From contig SVPU01000014.1 in the NCBI GenBank assembly GCA_015065685.1, positions 1 through 41,423 of the forward strand: a stretch of DNA of 41,423 nucleotides, given 5' to 3'. The stretch comes from Oscillospiraceae bacterium (GTDB taxonomy: Bacteria; Bacillota; Clostridia; Oscillospirales; Acutalibacteraceae). Positions 1 through 8,771 of the stretch are shown one piece after another. A program made the position numbers and the translations under genes. How positions within the stretch are numbered: the stretch's first letter is position 1; each line of letters begins with the position of its first letter. Under the pieces are notes generated by a model, which worked only from the letters and a program-made list of their open reading frames with translations, did no database searches and had not been told where the DNA came from.

Positions 1-120
1 TATACTTTCAAGCAGGCGGGTTCTAACCACTTTTGTACCAACTGTACTCATATATTTCATTCATTTGTTCCGCTAACTTGTTTTCCTTTCGGAAGTTTTT
101 CGTTAGCGAACAAGTCGCAC
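1..120 (-). mobile_element. 5' end of a group II intron (partial, runs off the window)
   Basis: On the minus strand the sequence directly after a dnaE codon starts GTGCGACTTG, which matches the conserved GUGYG 5' boundary of bacterial group II introns. The next bases fold into a 12-bp stem with one bulge: TTGTTCGCTAAC (102-113) pairs with GTTAGCGGAACAA (63-75). Inside it is a short hairpin TTCC-GAAA-GGAA with a GNRA tetraloop. This is what the start of intron domain I should look like. The dnaE frame is lost at exactly this point. Domains II-VI, any reverse transcriptase ORF and the 3' exon would lie to the left of the window, so intron class and activity cannot be judged. The alternative is another insertion or a chimeric contig end. 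Confidence 0.68.
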
Positions 121-1764
121 ATCCATTTTTAAAAGGCCTAATTCTTCAAGGCTTGTCATTGTATACTGTGTAACAACCGCCTCATCGTTTATTGATAATG
201 GCACATATTCCGCAACCGGCTTGTCAGAAATCACAACACCTGCCGCATGGGTTGAAGCGTGTCTCGGCATACCCTCTAATCTGCGGGACATATCAATCAA
301 TTCTTTGATTTGCGAATCGTTTTCATAAAGGCTTCTAAGCTCACTCGAGCCTTCTAAAGCGCGGTCAATAGTCATTCCAATTGACTGTGGAATAAGCTTT
401 GCAATTTTATCGCACGTGGCATACGGAACCTCCATTGCTCGACCAACATCACGAATAGCGCCTCTGGCTGCCATAGTGCCGAAAGTAACAATTTGCGAAA
501 CATGGTCGCTTCCGTATTTTTCAATTACATAATCAATAACCTTTTGCCTCTTAACATAGCAAAAATCAATGTCAAAGTCGGGCATTGAAACCCTTTCAGG
601 ATTCAAAAATCTCTCGAAATAGAGGTTGTATTTTATTGGGTCAATACCTGTAATACCAATGCAATAAGCCGCAAGACTTGCTGCACCAGAGCCTCTTCCT
701 GGGCCCACGGGTATTCCCTGCTTTTTTGCATATTCAATAAAATCGGCAACAATTAGATAATAGTCAACATACCCCATCTTATTTATAACCGAAAGCTCAT
801 ATTCGAGTCTTTCAGTGGCAACACTGTCGGGGTCATCTCCGTAAATTTTATATAAACCATTGTAGCATTTTTCTTTAAAATACTCAAAATGGTCGCGCTC
901 TCCAATATCAAAATGCGGTAATTTCACTTTGCCGAATTCAAACTCAACATTACACATTTCAGCGATTTTAACCGTATTACTTATCGCCTCAGGCACTTGC
1001 GAGAATAATTCAAGCATCTGCTCAGCGGTTTTTAAATAGAATTCATTTGTTTTGAATTCTAATGCAGACTCCTCATTAACGCTCGAGCCTGTTTGAACAC
1101 ATAACAAAACCTTGTGCATTTTGAAATCTCCGTGATTTATATAATGCACATCGTTTGTCGCAACAAGCGGAATACCGGTTTCTTTTGAAAGCTTGATAAT
1201 TTGAGGAATTACAATTTTTTGTTCACGAATGCCGTGGTCCTGCAGTTCCAGATAATAATTTCCTTCACCAAAGGTGTCTCTATACCACTCTGCAGTGGCC
1301 TTTGCCTTATCATAATCCCCATTTAAGATAAGCTTTGGAATTTCACCCGCAAGGCAAGCAGAAAGCGCAATGAGACCCTCGCTGTGTTTTTTTAGCAATT
1401 CTCTGTCAACACGCGGCTTGGAATAAAATCCCTCAGTAAAGCCGGCAGAAACGAGTTTTATTAAATTTTTATAACCTTCATTATTTTTGCACAGCAAAAC
1501 AAGGTGTGAATATTGGTTATCAATCCCCTTTTGCTTATCAAAACGGCTTCTTGGAGCAACATAAACCTCACAACCAATAATTGGTTTCACGCCTTTACTT
1601 TTAGCATATTTATAAAAATCAATAACGCCATACATAACACCGTGGTCAGTTATGGCAATGCTTTTTTGACCAAGCTCTGCAGCGCGGTCAATTAACTGCT
1701 TAGTGCGGCAGCAACCGTCTAAAAGACTATATTCGGTGTGCAAATGCAAATGTGCAAAATCCAT
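121..1764 (-). CDS. dnaE: DNA polymerase III alpha subunit DnaE, 5' exon only (interrupted gene)
   Basis: This is the catalytic subunit of a bacterial replicative polymerase of the DnaE type. The start is the ATG at 1764, preceded by AAAAGGGGG, and it gives the usual N-terminus with HLHTEYSLLDG (PHP domain, residues 7-17). Further motifs are GPGRGSGA (354-361) and the catalytic pair in PDFDID (395-400). After residue 548 (...GLLKMD) homology ends. The family continues FLGLRTLT, but here the frame reads five foreign residues and stops at 103. A full protein is about 1150 residues, so the C-terminal half of the polymerase domain, the tau-binding region and the OB fold are missing from the window. 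The aspartate at 548 should equal E. coli D555, the third catalytic Asp. The gene is last in the hprK operon, 32 bases behind whiA. It is probably restored by intron splicing; a dead copy is possible if a second dnaE exists. Confidence 0.9.
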
Positions 1765-1796
1765 AATCCAACCCCCTTTTTTAATGTGTTTGATTT

Positions 1797-2687
1797 TTAT
1801 AATTCGTTCTCGTATATTTCTATTATTCTGTTTAGTCTGTGATAAAGCCCCGACAGTGAAATGGGCGTTTTTGAAATTTTGCAAAGCTCTTTTAGTGTAG
1901 CTTCAGGATTTTCACGCCGTAGCAGTGCCACCTCTAAAAGTTCTGATGGTAAACTGTATAGTCTGTCAGTTTTTTCAAGATATTCAATCGCAGTTCGCTG
2001 TTTTATTGATGCCTCAACAGTTTTTGAAATATTGGCATCATCACAATTTCTTGCGCGGTTTATATTATTTTTAACACTTTTTTCAACCTTAGTATCAATA
2101 ATTTCAAGAGCCTTTCTTGAGGCTCCCATAAAGGTTAAAAGGTCTTCGATAATAAGACTGTCCTTAGTGTATAGCATATATCCGTTGCTTCTGGGAATCT
2201 TTCGCATTTGAATACCGTTTTCTAAAAGCAAGTTATACAATTCATCTGCTGATTTTTCATTTTTTAAATTGAATTCTGCTCGGTATTCTTTTTCGGGGTC
2301 GTTAATATTTCCACACGCCAAAAAAGCACCGCGCACAAAGCTTTGCACACAGCATTCTCTAACAAAAAAGGAACGGTCAATAAGTTCCTCCTCAACGCCA
2401 AAATCAACCGATGCTAAAATTTTTAGTCTTTCCGCTTCGGAAATTACCTCCGCTTTATAGGTCGGTCGCTTTGTGCCGCCAACCGAAAGGCTTGGCATAA
2501 CATTATAAACCCTCTTAATTGCCTCGCAATAGGCCTTGGCAACGTTTTCATTTGCCGTTTGCAAACAGATTCGTTTTATAGAAAAAGACCTGCCAAAAAG
2601 CATAAAACCGTAGGTATAAGACGGTTGGCAGCATTTAGGCGGTCTTATCAACAATAAATCGTTTTTAACATCAAGGCAAAATGACAT
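1797..2687 (-). CDS. whiA: Sporulation/cell-division transcription regulator WhiA
   Basis: WhiA is a DNA-binding protein of Gram-positive bacteria, needed for sporulation in Streptomyces and linked to cell division in Bacillus. The 296-residue product has the family layout: an N-terminal LAGLIDADG homing-endonuclease-like fold (about 1-190, including FVRGAFLACGNINDPEKEY) and a C-terminal helix-turn-helix (about 200-296, ending in SGLYHRLNRI). I chose the ATG at 2687 (MSFCLDVKNDLL), which sits six bases after AAGGGTG. A GTG nine bases upstream lies inside that ribosome site. The gene lies between murB (38 bases upstream of this start) and dnaE (32 bases downstream). The rapZ and yvcK genes that usually precede whiA are absent here. 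The identification is secure; whether this organism sporulates cannot be told from the window. Confidence 0.93.
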   Translation of the reverse strand: MSFCLDVKNDLLLIRPPKCCQPSYTYGFMLFGRSFSIKRICLQTANENVAKAYCEAIKRVYNVMPSLSVGGTKRPTYKAEVISEAERLKILASVDFGVEEELIDRSFFVRECCVQSFVRGAFLACGNINDPEKEYRAEFNLKNEKSADELYNLLLENGIQMRKIPRSNGYMLYTKDSLIIEDLLTFMGASRKALEIIDTKVEKSVKNNINRARNCDDANISKTVEASIKQRTAIEYLEKTDRLYSLPSELLEVALLRRENPEATLKELCKISKTPISLSGLYHRLNRIIEIYENEL

Positions 2688-2725
2688 ATGTTTCACCCTT
2701 TATCAACAATCTTATATTGAGTAAC

Positions 2726-3631
2726 TTAATTCTCTCTACCAACAAAAATTATTTCAGGCTCTAAAGCCACGCCGTTTTCTTTTAAAACCTTATCAGCAAC
2801 TTGCTTCATAAGATTTCTAACATCCCCACAGGTAGCATTATCATAATTTATAACAAAACCCGCATGTTTTTCACTAACCATTGCACCGCCAACACTAAAG
2901 CCTTTAAGATTGTTTTGTTCGATTAGTGCACCCGCGAAATAGCCCGTTGGTCTTTTAAAGGTGCTTCCTGCACTCGGAAAATCCAACGGCTGTTTTGATT
3001 TCCTGCGTGAAAGATAATCCTCCATTGCGTCACGGATTTTTTCCTTTTCGCCATGCTCTAATTTAAATGTAATGCTTGTGATAATATCACCGTTGCTTTT
3101 AAAAACGCTTGTTCTGTAGCCAAGCTGCATTTGCTCTGCAGATAAGCGTTTAGTTTCAAGGTTCTCGCTCAAACACTCGGCAGAAAATACCACCTGAGAC
3201 ATTTCACCACCATAGGCACCTGCGTTCATATAGAGCGCCCCGCCAACGCTACCCGGTATTCCGTAAGCAAACTCAAGTCCTGTGAGTCCATTTTCTAAAG
3301 CGGTGGTGCAGACAGCCGCTAAAGAAGCGCCCGCACCCGCAGTTATAAACTCGCCTTCCACCGAAATCTCATTCATCTGCAGTACACTTATAACAACACC
3401 TTCGATTCCCTTGTCAGAAACCAATAAATTAGAGCCCTTACCAAGAATAAAGAACGGAAACTCGCATCTTTTAATTTCAGAAATAACCTTTATTAAATTA
3501 TCGGCCTTAACAGTTATAAATCTATCAGCCGCACCGCCGATTTTAAAGGTTGTGTGCAATTTCATCGGCTCATCGATTTTAAACTCTATATTATTTTTTA
3601 AACAAAACTCATCAAATTGTTTGTAATCCAT
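2726..3631 (-). CDS. murB: UDP-N-acetylenolpyruvoylglucosamine reductase MurB
   Basis: MurB is a cytoplasmic FAD enzyme that reduces UDP-GlcNAc-enolpyruvate to UDP-MurNAc with NADPH, the second committed step of peptidoglycan synthesis. The 301-residue length is typical of the short type II MurB. Visible motifs are the FAD-binding GKGSNLLVSD, NAGAYGGEM, the substrate-site YRTSVFK, GSTFKRP (type II form) and the terminal EPEIIFVG, whose Glu is the catalytic acid. The ATG at 3631 follows AAAAGGAG. It sits 19 bases behind the ROK kinase and ahead of whiA in the same direction, so it is probably part of the hprK operon. Confidence 0.97.
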   Translation of the reverse strand: MDYKQFDEFCLKNNIEFKIDEPMKLHTTFKIGGAADRFITVKADNLIKVISEIKRCEFPFFILGKGSNLLVSDKGIEGVVISVLQMNEISVEGEFITAGAGASLAAVCTTALENGLTGLEFAYGIPGSVGGALYMNAGAYGGEMSQVVFSAECLSENLETKRLSAEQMQLGYRTSVFKSNGDIITSITFKLEHGEKEKIRDAMEDYLSRRKSKQPLDFPSAGSTFKRPTGYFAGALIEQNNLKGFSVGGAMVSEKHAGFVINYDNATCGDVRNLMKQVADKVLKENGVALEPEIIFVGREN

Positions 3632-3650
3632 AGCCGACTCCTTTTCTTAA

Positions 3651-4607
3651 CTATTTATACAAATCACAAATATATGCAGCACCGATAATTCCTGCGTCAT
3701 TACCTAAAGCGGCAGTTCTGATTAATGTCTGCTTTTCAACATCGCGAGCATAGTTTTCTTTTGCAACAAATTTCTTGAGAGGAACAATAATATTGTCGCC
3801 CTCTTTAGAAACACCGCCGCCAATGCATACGATATCAGGTTGGAAAATATTGATATGGTCTGTCAGACCAATACCCAAATAGCGAATATAGTTATCAACC
3901 ACTTCTTTACCGGCCTTATCGTTCCTACGCATTGCATCAAAGGCAGTACGGCCGCTAACCTTTTCAATATTGTTATCTACAAGCTTCCACATAATGCTGT
4001 CGCGATTTTCTTGCATTGCTTTTTTAGTCTGGCGGATTAGTGCCGTTGCCGATGCATAAGCCTCCCAACAGCCACGTCTTCCACAGCCGCACATTTCTCC
4101 GTTGAAATCAATAACAATGTGTCCCATTTCGGCACCCGCATAGTTAGAGCCCGAGAATAGCTTGCCATCAATAATAACACCGCCGCCAACACCTGTGCCT
4201 AAGGTAATCATTATAAAACTGTTTGCTTCTTTACCTGCACCTGCAATATACTCGCCATAAGCTGCGGCGTTTGCATCATTTTCAAGATAAAAATCAATAC
4301 CAACCTTAGCTTTAAGCATTTTAGCTAATGGAACATCGTGGAAATCAAGGTTATTTGAAAAACAAACCACACCATCTACAGGGTTAATAGCTCCGGGTGA
4401 GCCAACACCCGCGGCTTCAATATCTTCAATTTTAAGTCCTGCTCTTTCAACCGCCTCGAGTGCTACGGCAGCCATATCACTTACAATAGCCTCAACAGGT
4501 CTTGGGCAATTTGTCTTTCTCTTTGCGGTTGCTAAGATTTTATAATTTTCATCAACAACACCCGCAACAATGTTTGTTCCACCTAAATCTATACCTAGTC
4601 TATACAT
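3651..4607 (-). CDS. ROK-family sugar kinase, probably glucokinase
   Basis: This is a cytoplasmic ATP-dependent kinase of the ROK family that probably phosphorylates glucose at C6. The 318-residue product starts at the ATG at 4607 (MYRLGIDLGGTN), which follows GAGAGGT; a longer frame upstream overlaps hprK and lacks homology. The phosphate-binding LGIDLGGTN is at 4-12, the catalytic END at 109-111, and GHI at 162-164 with the zinc motif CGCGRRGC at 173-180, as in bacterial glucokinases. The position directly after hprK (16-base gap) links it to carbon-catabolite signalling. A hexokinase with other specificity, such as N-acetylmannosamine or fructose, cannot be excluded. It lacks a DNA-binding HTH, so it is not a ROK repressor. 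Confidence 0.9.
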   Translation of the reverse strand: MYRLGIDLGGTNIVAGVVDENYKILATAKRKTNCPRPVEAIVSDMAAVALEAVERAGLKIEDIEAAGVGSPGAINPVDGVVCFSNNLDFHDVPLAKMLKAKVGIDFYLENDANAAAYGEYIAGAGKEANSFIMITLGTGVGGGVIIDGKLFSGSNYAGAEMGHIVIDFNGEMCGCGRRGCWEAYASATALIRQTKKAMQENRDSIMWKLVDNNIEKVSGRTAFDAMRRNDKAGKEVVDNYIRYLGIGLTDHINIFQPDIVCIGGGVSKEGDNIIVPLKKFVAKENYARDVEKQTLIRTAALGNDAGIIGAAYICDLYK

Positions 4608-4623
4608 TTTTATACCTCTCTTT

Positions 4624-5589
4624 TTAAAACGGGTCAACAGTTTCGGCAGCTGAATTTGTTTGCTCACCCTCGGTCATACCAAGGCGTTGCAATAAATCTT
4701 CAGCAGCATTATAGCCAAGCTTTTTCTGGCGGTTATTCATGGCCGCAACCTCAATAATTACCGCTAGGTTTCTACCAGGCTTTACAGGGATTGTAAGCGA
4801 AGGGATTTTAAGATTCAAAATTTCGGTTGTTTCGCTATCAAGTCCCATTCTGTCATACACCTTATTAACATCCCACTGTTCGATATTAATAACCAAATCA
4901 ATTTTTTCGGTAAGCTTAACAGCACCCGCACCGAAAATACGACTCGCATTAATTATACCTATTCCGCGCAGTTCAATAAAATGTCTTATATTATCGGGCG
5001 CAGTACCAACAAGCGATTTATTTGAAACTCTTCTAACCTCCACTGCATCATCTGCAATGAGACGGTGTCCGCGCTTTACAAGTTCAATCGCAGTTTCGCT
5101 TTTACCAACACCGCTTTCGCCAATCAGCAAAATACCTTCACCATAAACCTCAACCAAAACACCGTGCATTGTGATACGCGGTGCAAGATGCAAATTCAAA
5201 AATGCGATAATTGCAGATGTGAAGTTCGAAGTGGTCTCGGTTGTTCTTAGAAGCGGAACATCATATTTTTTTGCAATGGCAATATAATCTTCACTAACCT
5301 CAAGGCCGCGGCAGATAATAACTGCAACCGGCTTGCGTGAGAAAAATTCCTCAAGTCGATTGTTAGCTACATTACCGTCAAAATCCTTTAAATAACCCTC
5401 TTCGCTTTTTCCAATAATTTGAATTCGGGTTGCATCGAAATATTCAAAATAACCCGCCATATGAAGACCCGGGCGGTTAACCTCAGAAGAAGAAATTAAA
5501 ATATCCTCAGCATTCTGTGAAAGGTTTAAGCTTTCGAGTGAAAATTCATCAATAATCTTTTTTAAGGATACGGTAAATTTAGATGGCAT
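4624..5589 (-). CDS. hprK: HPr(Ser) kinase/phosphorylase
   Basis: HprK phosphorylates and dephosphorylates Ser46 of HPr in response to glycolytic intermediates and so controls CcpA-type catabolite repression in Firmicutes. The 321-residue product has the N-terminal domain (about 1-130), the HGVLVEVYGEG segment containing the family's catalytic His region (near 142), the Walker A GESGVGKS (157-164) and the HprK signature IELRGIGIIN (205-214). I chose the ATG at 5589 because AAGGGGGAG lies five bases upstream; a GTG six bases earlier falls within that site. It is the first gene of the minus-strand operon and has its own promoter at 5627-5655. No ptsH or crh is in the window. Confidence 0.97.
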   Translation of the reverse strand: MPSKFTVSLKKIIDEFSLESLNLSQNAEDILISSSEVNRPGLHMAGYFEYFDATRIQIIGKSEEGYLKDFDGNVANNRLEEFFSRKPVAVIICRGLEVSEDYIAIAKKYDVPLLRTTETTSNFTSAIIAFLNLHLAPRITMHGVLVEVYGEGILLIGESGVGKSETAIELVKRGHRLIADDAVEVRRVSNKSLVGTAPDNIRHFIELRGIGIINASRIFGAGAVKLTEKIDLVINIEQWDVNKVYDRMGLDSETTEILNLKIPSLTIPVKPGRNLAVIIEVAAMNNRQKKLGYNAAEDLLQRLGMTEGEQTNSAAETVDPF

Positions 5590-5626
5590 AAACACTCCCC
5601 CTTATATAAAAATATCCTTTTTAAAA

Positions 5627-5655
5627 ATTATACTATATTTCCAAACAAAAAGCAA
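5627..5655 (-). promoter_or_regulatory. Sigma-A type promoter of the hprK operon
   Basis: On the minus strand TTGCTT (5655-5650) and TATAAT (5632-5627) are separated by 17 bases, placing transcription start near 5620, about 30 bases before the hprK start. No other promoter of similar quality was seen among the five genes that follow. Confidence 0.7.
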
Positions 5656-5800
5656 AGACTTTTATGCTTTTTCTCGAAATTATACTTACTAATTTTATTA
5701 TTAAATGAAATTGTATAATGAGAGATTACCGAATTTTCAAAAAATGACCGAATATAATTAAACAACTAGCCATTTTTTAACGTATTTTATATTACATCAA

Positions 5801-5830
5801 TTAAAAAAGCACCTTTCTTGCGAAAGGTGC
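5801..5830 (-). terminator. Rho-independent terminator of the GH16 gene
   Basis: GCACCTTTC (5809-5817) and GAAAGGTGC (5822-5830) form a perfect 9-bp stem with a 4-base loop. On the minus strand it is followed by TTTTTTAA, just past the stop of the GH16 gene. Confidence 0.88.
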
Positions 5831-5844
5831 CATGATAGGTTCGT

Positions 5845-7269
5845 TTAATTAAATTTATAAGCGCGTGCCCAATCAACGTAACCCGCAATAGGTAAATCGG
5901 AAGCTTTAAAGTCGCGTTTACCTACCCAAGCATTATCAAGATAAAGAGAAACATCAACTATCATATAAGCAGGAGTAATTTGACGTCCGTCAGCACTTTC
6001 GGTTTGAAGACCCGAAGATGTTCTTATGAGCTTGTTGTTAACGTAATAATAAAGCGCGTCGGCTGTCCAAACACACGAATAGGTGTGGAAATTTGTTATA
6101 TCGTCATTAAGCTTATAATAAGCCGAACGCTTATTACCCGCTTTGTAATTATTGGTATAATCATAAAAATGTTCAGATATAGCAAAGGTACGGCGGTTTT
6201 TGTTGCCAAATGCCACTGAGGACTCATAAATATCGATTTCAGCCAAGCCATAACGTGGGTCAGAGCTTAAAAAGTTAGTATAAAATTTAGAATACGATCC
6301 CTTTGGCAACAACCAAAATGCTGTATTAATACCGCTAAACTTTGCCGATGCCACACTTGCTTGGAAAAGGCCGAAGGTCTGCTCAAAGCGACCCGCAGTG
6401 TCAAGACAGCATTCACTGTAAAGGTATTTAATCTTGGCATTTGTATCATAGGTCGGCTCAGCCTTAATTAACATATTAAGCTTACCATCGCTTACGGTAT
6501 AGCAGTCCTTAGCAGGCTTTGCACGGTCAATCACCTGATAAGTTGAAGCATCAGCCGGTGCAACGTTGGTTAAATACCAATGCTCCTTCCATTTAGTTCG
6601 GTCGAGCTCGGTGCCATTAAAATCATCGTTAAAGGTTTGTGTCCATTTGAAGCAAGGTATACTAATATCACAGCTTGCACCCGATTCATGTTTAACTGTA
6701 ACAATAACATTTTCGCCTTTTTCTCGTGCACTATAATTCAATGTCACGCGGTTTTGATAAGCCGTAACGCCTTTAACCTTTGAAGTTATAGTGTAACTAC
6801 TTACGTTCACAGGTTTATCATCCACCCTTATCGATAAATCATAACGAACATCTTCATTAGGAAGACCGGGATGCCATTCATAAGTAGCAGTAATTTTGTG
6901 GTTTGAACTGCTATTAACCGTTTCACTTGTTGTGGGTGTAGTTGGACTCGTGGTAGAAATTGTAGTATCACCGTTTCCGGTAGAAGTTGTGCCGATAACA
7001 CTTGAATTTTCAAAAACACCGGAATTGTTTTCGGAGTTAGCAGTATCGTTATTTTCGGTTGTACCAATAATGCTTGAATTTTCAGAAACACTTGGGTCGT
7101 TTGTGTTTTGAGTTTGTGTGGGTATGCTTGTGTCGGTATCGGTCAGGCCCTGACCCTCTGAGGTTATATCAGAATTATTATCCGACTCATTTGCTCTACA
7201 GCAGCATAAAACAAAAACCATCAAAGCCGCCATAATAATTGCAATAGCCCTCTTAAATGTATGTAGCAT
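5845..7269 (-). CDS. Secreted glycoside hydrolase family 16 (beta-glucanase-like), putative lipoprotein
   Basis: This is an exported carbohydrate-active enzyme of the GH16 clan, which includes laminarinases, lichenases and related endo-beta-glucanases or galactanases. The 474-residue product begins with a basic N-terminus and hydrophobic segment ending in LCCCRAN (Cys22-24), probably a lipoprotein or signal-peptidase site. A Ser/Thr/Asn-rich linker (25-125) with two near-identical units (ENSSIIGTT, ENSSVIGTT) follows, then an Ig-like module (about 126-205), then the GH16 domain (about 210-474). The catalytic ExDxxE motif is EIDIYE (Glu344, Asp346, Glu349). The ATG at 7269 follows AGGAGGG. It stands alone between the hprK operon and ychF with its own terminator. 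The polysaccharide substrate cannot be read from sequence. Confidence 0.88.
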   Translation of the reverse strand: MLHTFKRAIAIIMAALMVFVLCCCRANESDNNSDITSEGQGLTDTDTSIPTQTQNTNDPSVSENSSIIGTTENNDTANSENNSGVFENSSVIGTTSTGNGDTTISTTSPTTPTTSETVNSSSNHKITATYEWHPGLPNEDVRYDLSIRVDDKPVNVSSYTITSKVKGVTAYQNRVTLNYSAREKGENVIVTVKHESGASCDISIPCFKWTQTFNDDFNGTELDRTKWKEHWYLTNVAPADASTYQVIDRAKPAKDCYTVSDGKLNMLIKAEPTYDTNAKIKYLYSECCLDTAGRFEQTFGLFQASVASAKFSGINTAFWLLPKGSYSKFYTNFLSSDPRYGLAEIDIYESSVAFGNKNRRTFAISEHFYDYTNNYKAGNKRSAYYKLNDDITNFHTYSCVWTADALYYYVNNKLIRTSSGLQTESADGRQITPAYMIVDVSLYLDNAWVGKRDFKASDLPIAGYVDWARAYKFN

Positions 7270-7422
7270 AATATCCCTCCTATTAATTCATTAAAACATT
7301 TTAAGCACTATTTGTCTTGGTATATTCTTCATATTTTTTTATTACAAATTCATTCTTACCGCTTTTTATTTATCGGTTGAGTGAAACAAATTAATTTTTT
7401 TAAAAAAACAATGTTTAATTAC
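7270..7422. other. Intergenic spacer between divergent GH16 and ychF genes
   Basis: This very AT-rich stretch holds the upstream region of the GH16 gene. Only its ribosome site (CCTCC at 7276-7280, read as GGAGG on the minus strand) is clear. I found no convincing -35/-10 pair for the minus strand and no ORF. Confidence 0.5.
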
Positions 7423-7451
7423 TTGTGAAATACCGTATTTTGTGCTATAAT
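7423..7451 (+). promoter_or_regulatory. Sigma-A promoter of ychF with extended -10
   Basis: TTGTGA (7423-7428) and TATAAT (7446-7451) are 17 bases apart, and TGC directly precedes the -10 box. Transcription should start near 7458, leaving an untranslated leader of about 140 bases. Confidence 0.72.
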
Positions 7452-7457
7452 TATTTT

Positions 7458-7600
7458 TAATAGTGTGCACTTTTAATTAGTGCAAAAATGTTTGGATTTT
7501 AGATGGTATTCAATATAATTCCATCAAAATAGATTGGATTCAAAATTTCCAATCGTAAAATTCCTGAAAATATAGGATTCTTAAAGGAGAATGATATACA
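7458..7600 (+). promoter_or_regulatory. Structured 5' leader of ychF
   Basis: The leader contains two adjacent stem-loops. GATGGTATT (7502-7510) pairs with AATTCCATC (7517-7525) with one mismatch, and GATTGGA (7532-7538) pairs perfectly with TCCAATC (7548-7554). The ribosome site AAAGGAG lies about 11 bases before the ATG. There is no T-run after either stem, so they are not simple terminators. I do not recognise a known riboswitch. Confidence 0.4.
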
Positions 7601-8701
7601 ATGAAACTCGGTATGGTAGGATTGCCAAATGTCGGCAAATCAACACTTTTTAACGCTATCACAAATGCGGGCGCTCAGTCTGCAAATTACCCTTTCTGCA
7701 CTATTGAGCCAAACGTTGGAATGGTTAGTGTTCCCGATGAAAGACTTGAAAAATTAGCAGAAATTTATAATCCCGATAAATTCACACCTGCAGTTATCGA
7801 ATTTGTTGATATTGCGGGTTTAGTTAAAGGCGCCTCAAAGGGAGAAGGTCTTGGAAATAAATTCCTCGCAAATATCCGCGAGGTTGATGCCATTGTGCAT
7901 GTTGTTCGTTGCTTTGAAAGTGATGATATAATTCATGTTGAAGGCTCTGTTGACCCACTCAGAGACATTGAAACCATCAACCTTGAACTTATCTTCTCTG
8001 ACATCGAAATGGCTCAGCGCCGTTTAGACAGAGCGACAAAAGCCTTAAAAGGTGATAAGAAAATGCAACTTGAAGTTGATTTTCTAAAGAGACTTATTGC
8101 TCACTTAGAGAACGGTCTCCCCGCCCGTTCGGTTGAGATACTTGATGAAGCAGAAACCGAAATTATAAATACAACCGCACTTCTTTCAGCAAAGCCTGTT
8201 ATATATGCTTGTAATATGAGCGAAGAAGACTTTACAAACGGAATTGAAAGCAATAATAACTACAATCTCGTGAAGGAAGTTGCCGCAAAAGAAAAAGCTG
8301 AGATTTTACCGATTTGTGCCGCTTTGGAGGCCGAAATTTCAGGGCTTGACAGCGAAGAAAAGGTAATGTTCTTGGAGGAACTCGGCCTTGAGCGTTCGGG
8401 ACTTGACAGAATGATTCAAAAATGCTACTCCCTTCTAGGTCTTATCTCATATCTTACTGCCGGCAAGCCGGAGGTTCGCGCTTGGACAATTACTAAAGGC
8501 ACAAAAGCACCTCAAGCCGCTGGTAAGATTCACACCGACTTTGAGCGTGGCTTTATCAGAGCCGAGGTTATTGCCTATAACGATTTTATCGAGTGTGGCT
8601 CAAATATGGTTGTTGCCAAAGAAAAAGGCTTAGTCAGAAGCGAAGGCAAAGAATATGTTATGCAGGATGGCGACATTGTTCTTTTCCGCTTTAATGTTTA
8701 A
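7601..8701 (+). CDS. ychF: Redox-regulated ribosome-binding ATPase YchF (OBG-like)
   Basis: YchF belongs to the Obg/TRAFAC class but prefers ATP; it binds the ribosome and is linked to stress responses. The 366-residue product is the normal length. G1 is GLPNVGKST (7-15), G3 is [10 protein letters not shown], and the G4 position reads NMSEE instead of NKxD, the substitution that gives ATP specificity in this family. A coiled-coil insert (about 130-190) and a C-terminal TGS domain (about 280-366, starting with [14 protein letters not shown]-like sequence) are present. The start is fixed by [14 protein letters not shown]. It is transcribed alone or with the small membrane-protein gene that follows. 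Confidence 0.97.
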   Translation: MKLGMVGLPNVGKSTLFNAITNAGAQSANYPFCTIEPNVGMVSVPDERLEKLAEIYNPDKFTPAVIEFVDIAGLVKGASKGEGLGNKFLANIREVDAIVHVVRCFESDDIIHVEGSVDPLRDIETINLELIFSDIEMAQRRLDRATKALKGDKKMQLEVDFLKRLIAHLENGLPARSVEILDEAETEIINTTALLSAKPVIYACNMSEEDFTNGIESNNNYNLVKEVAAKEKAEILPICAALEAEISGLDSEEKVMFLEELGLERSGLDRMIQKCYSLLGLISYLTAGKPEVRAWTITKGTKAPQAAGKIHTDFERGFIRAEVIAYNDFIECGSNMVVAKEKGLVRSEGKEYVMQDGDIVLFRFNV

Positions 8702-8731
8702 TTCTCGCTAGAATATTAGACTCATTTTTCG

Positions 8732-8764
8732 CCAATAATGTTTTTATTGATAAAAAATTATTGG
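8732..8764 (+). promoter_or_regulatory. Intercistronic hairpin overlapping the ribosome site of the next gene
   Basis: CCAATAAT (8732-8739) plus TTTTTA (8741-8746) pair with TAAAAA (8751-8756) plus ATTATTGG (8757-8764), giving a 14-bp stem with one bulge and a TTGA loop. The last bases of the stem are part of the GGTGAT ribosome site of the gene at 8772. No U-run follows, so it is more likely a translation or mRNA-stability element than a terminator. Confidence 0.45.
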
Positions 8765-8771
8765 TGATAAT

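Noticed and set aside
103-123. Short in-frame tail (five residues and stop) on dnaE as a genuine truncated protein
   Set aside because: The tail is foreign sequence starting with an intron-like GTGCG boundary, and a 553-residue DnaE would lack half of the polymerase.
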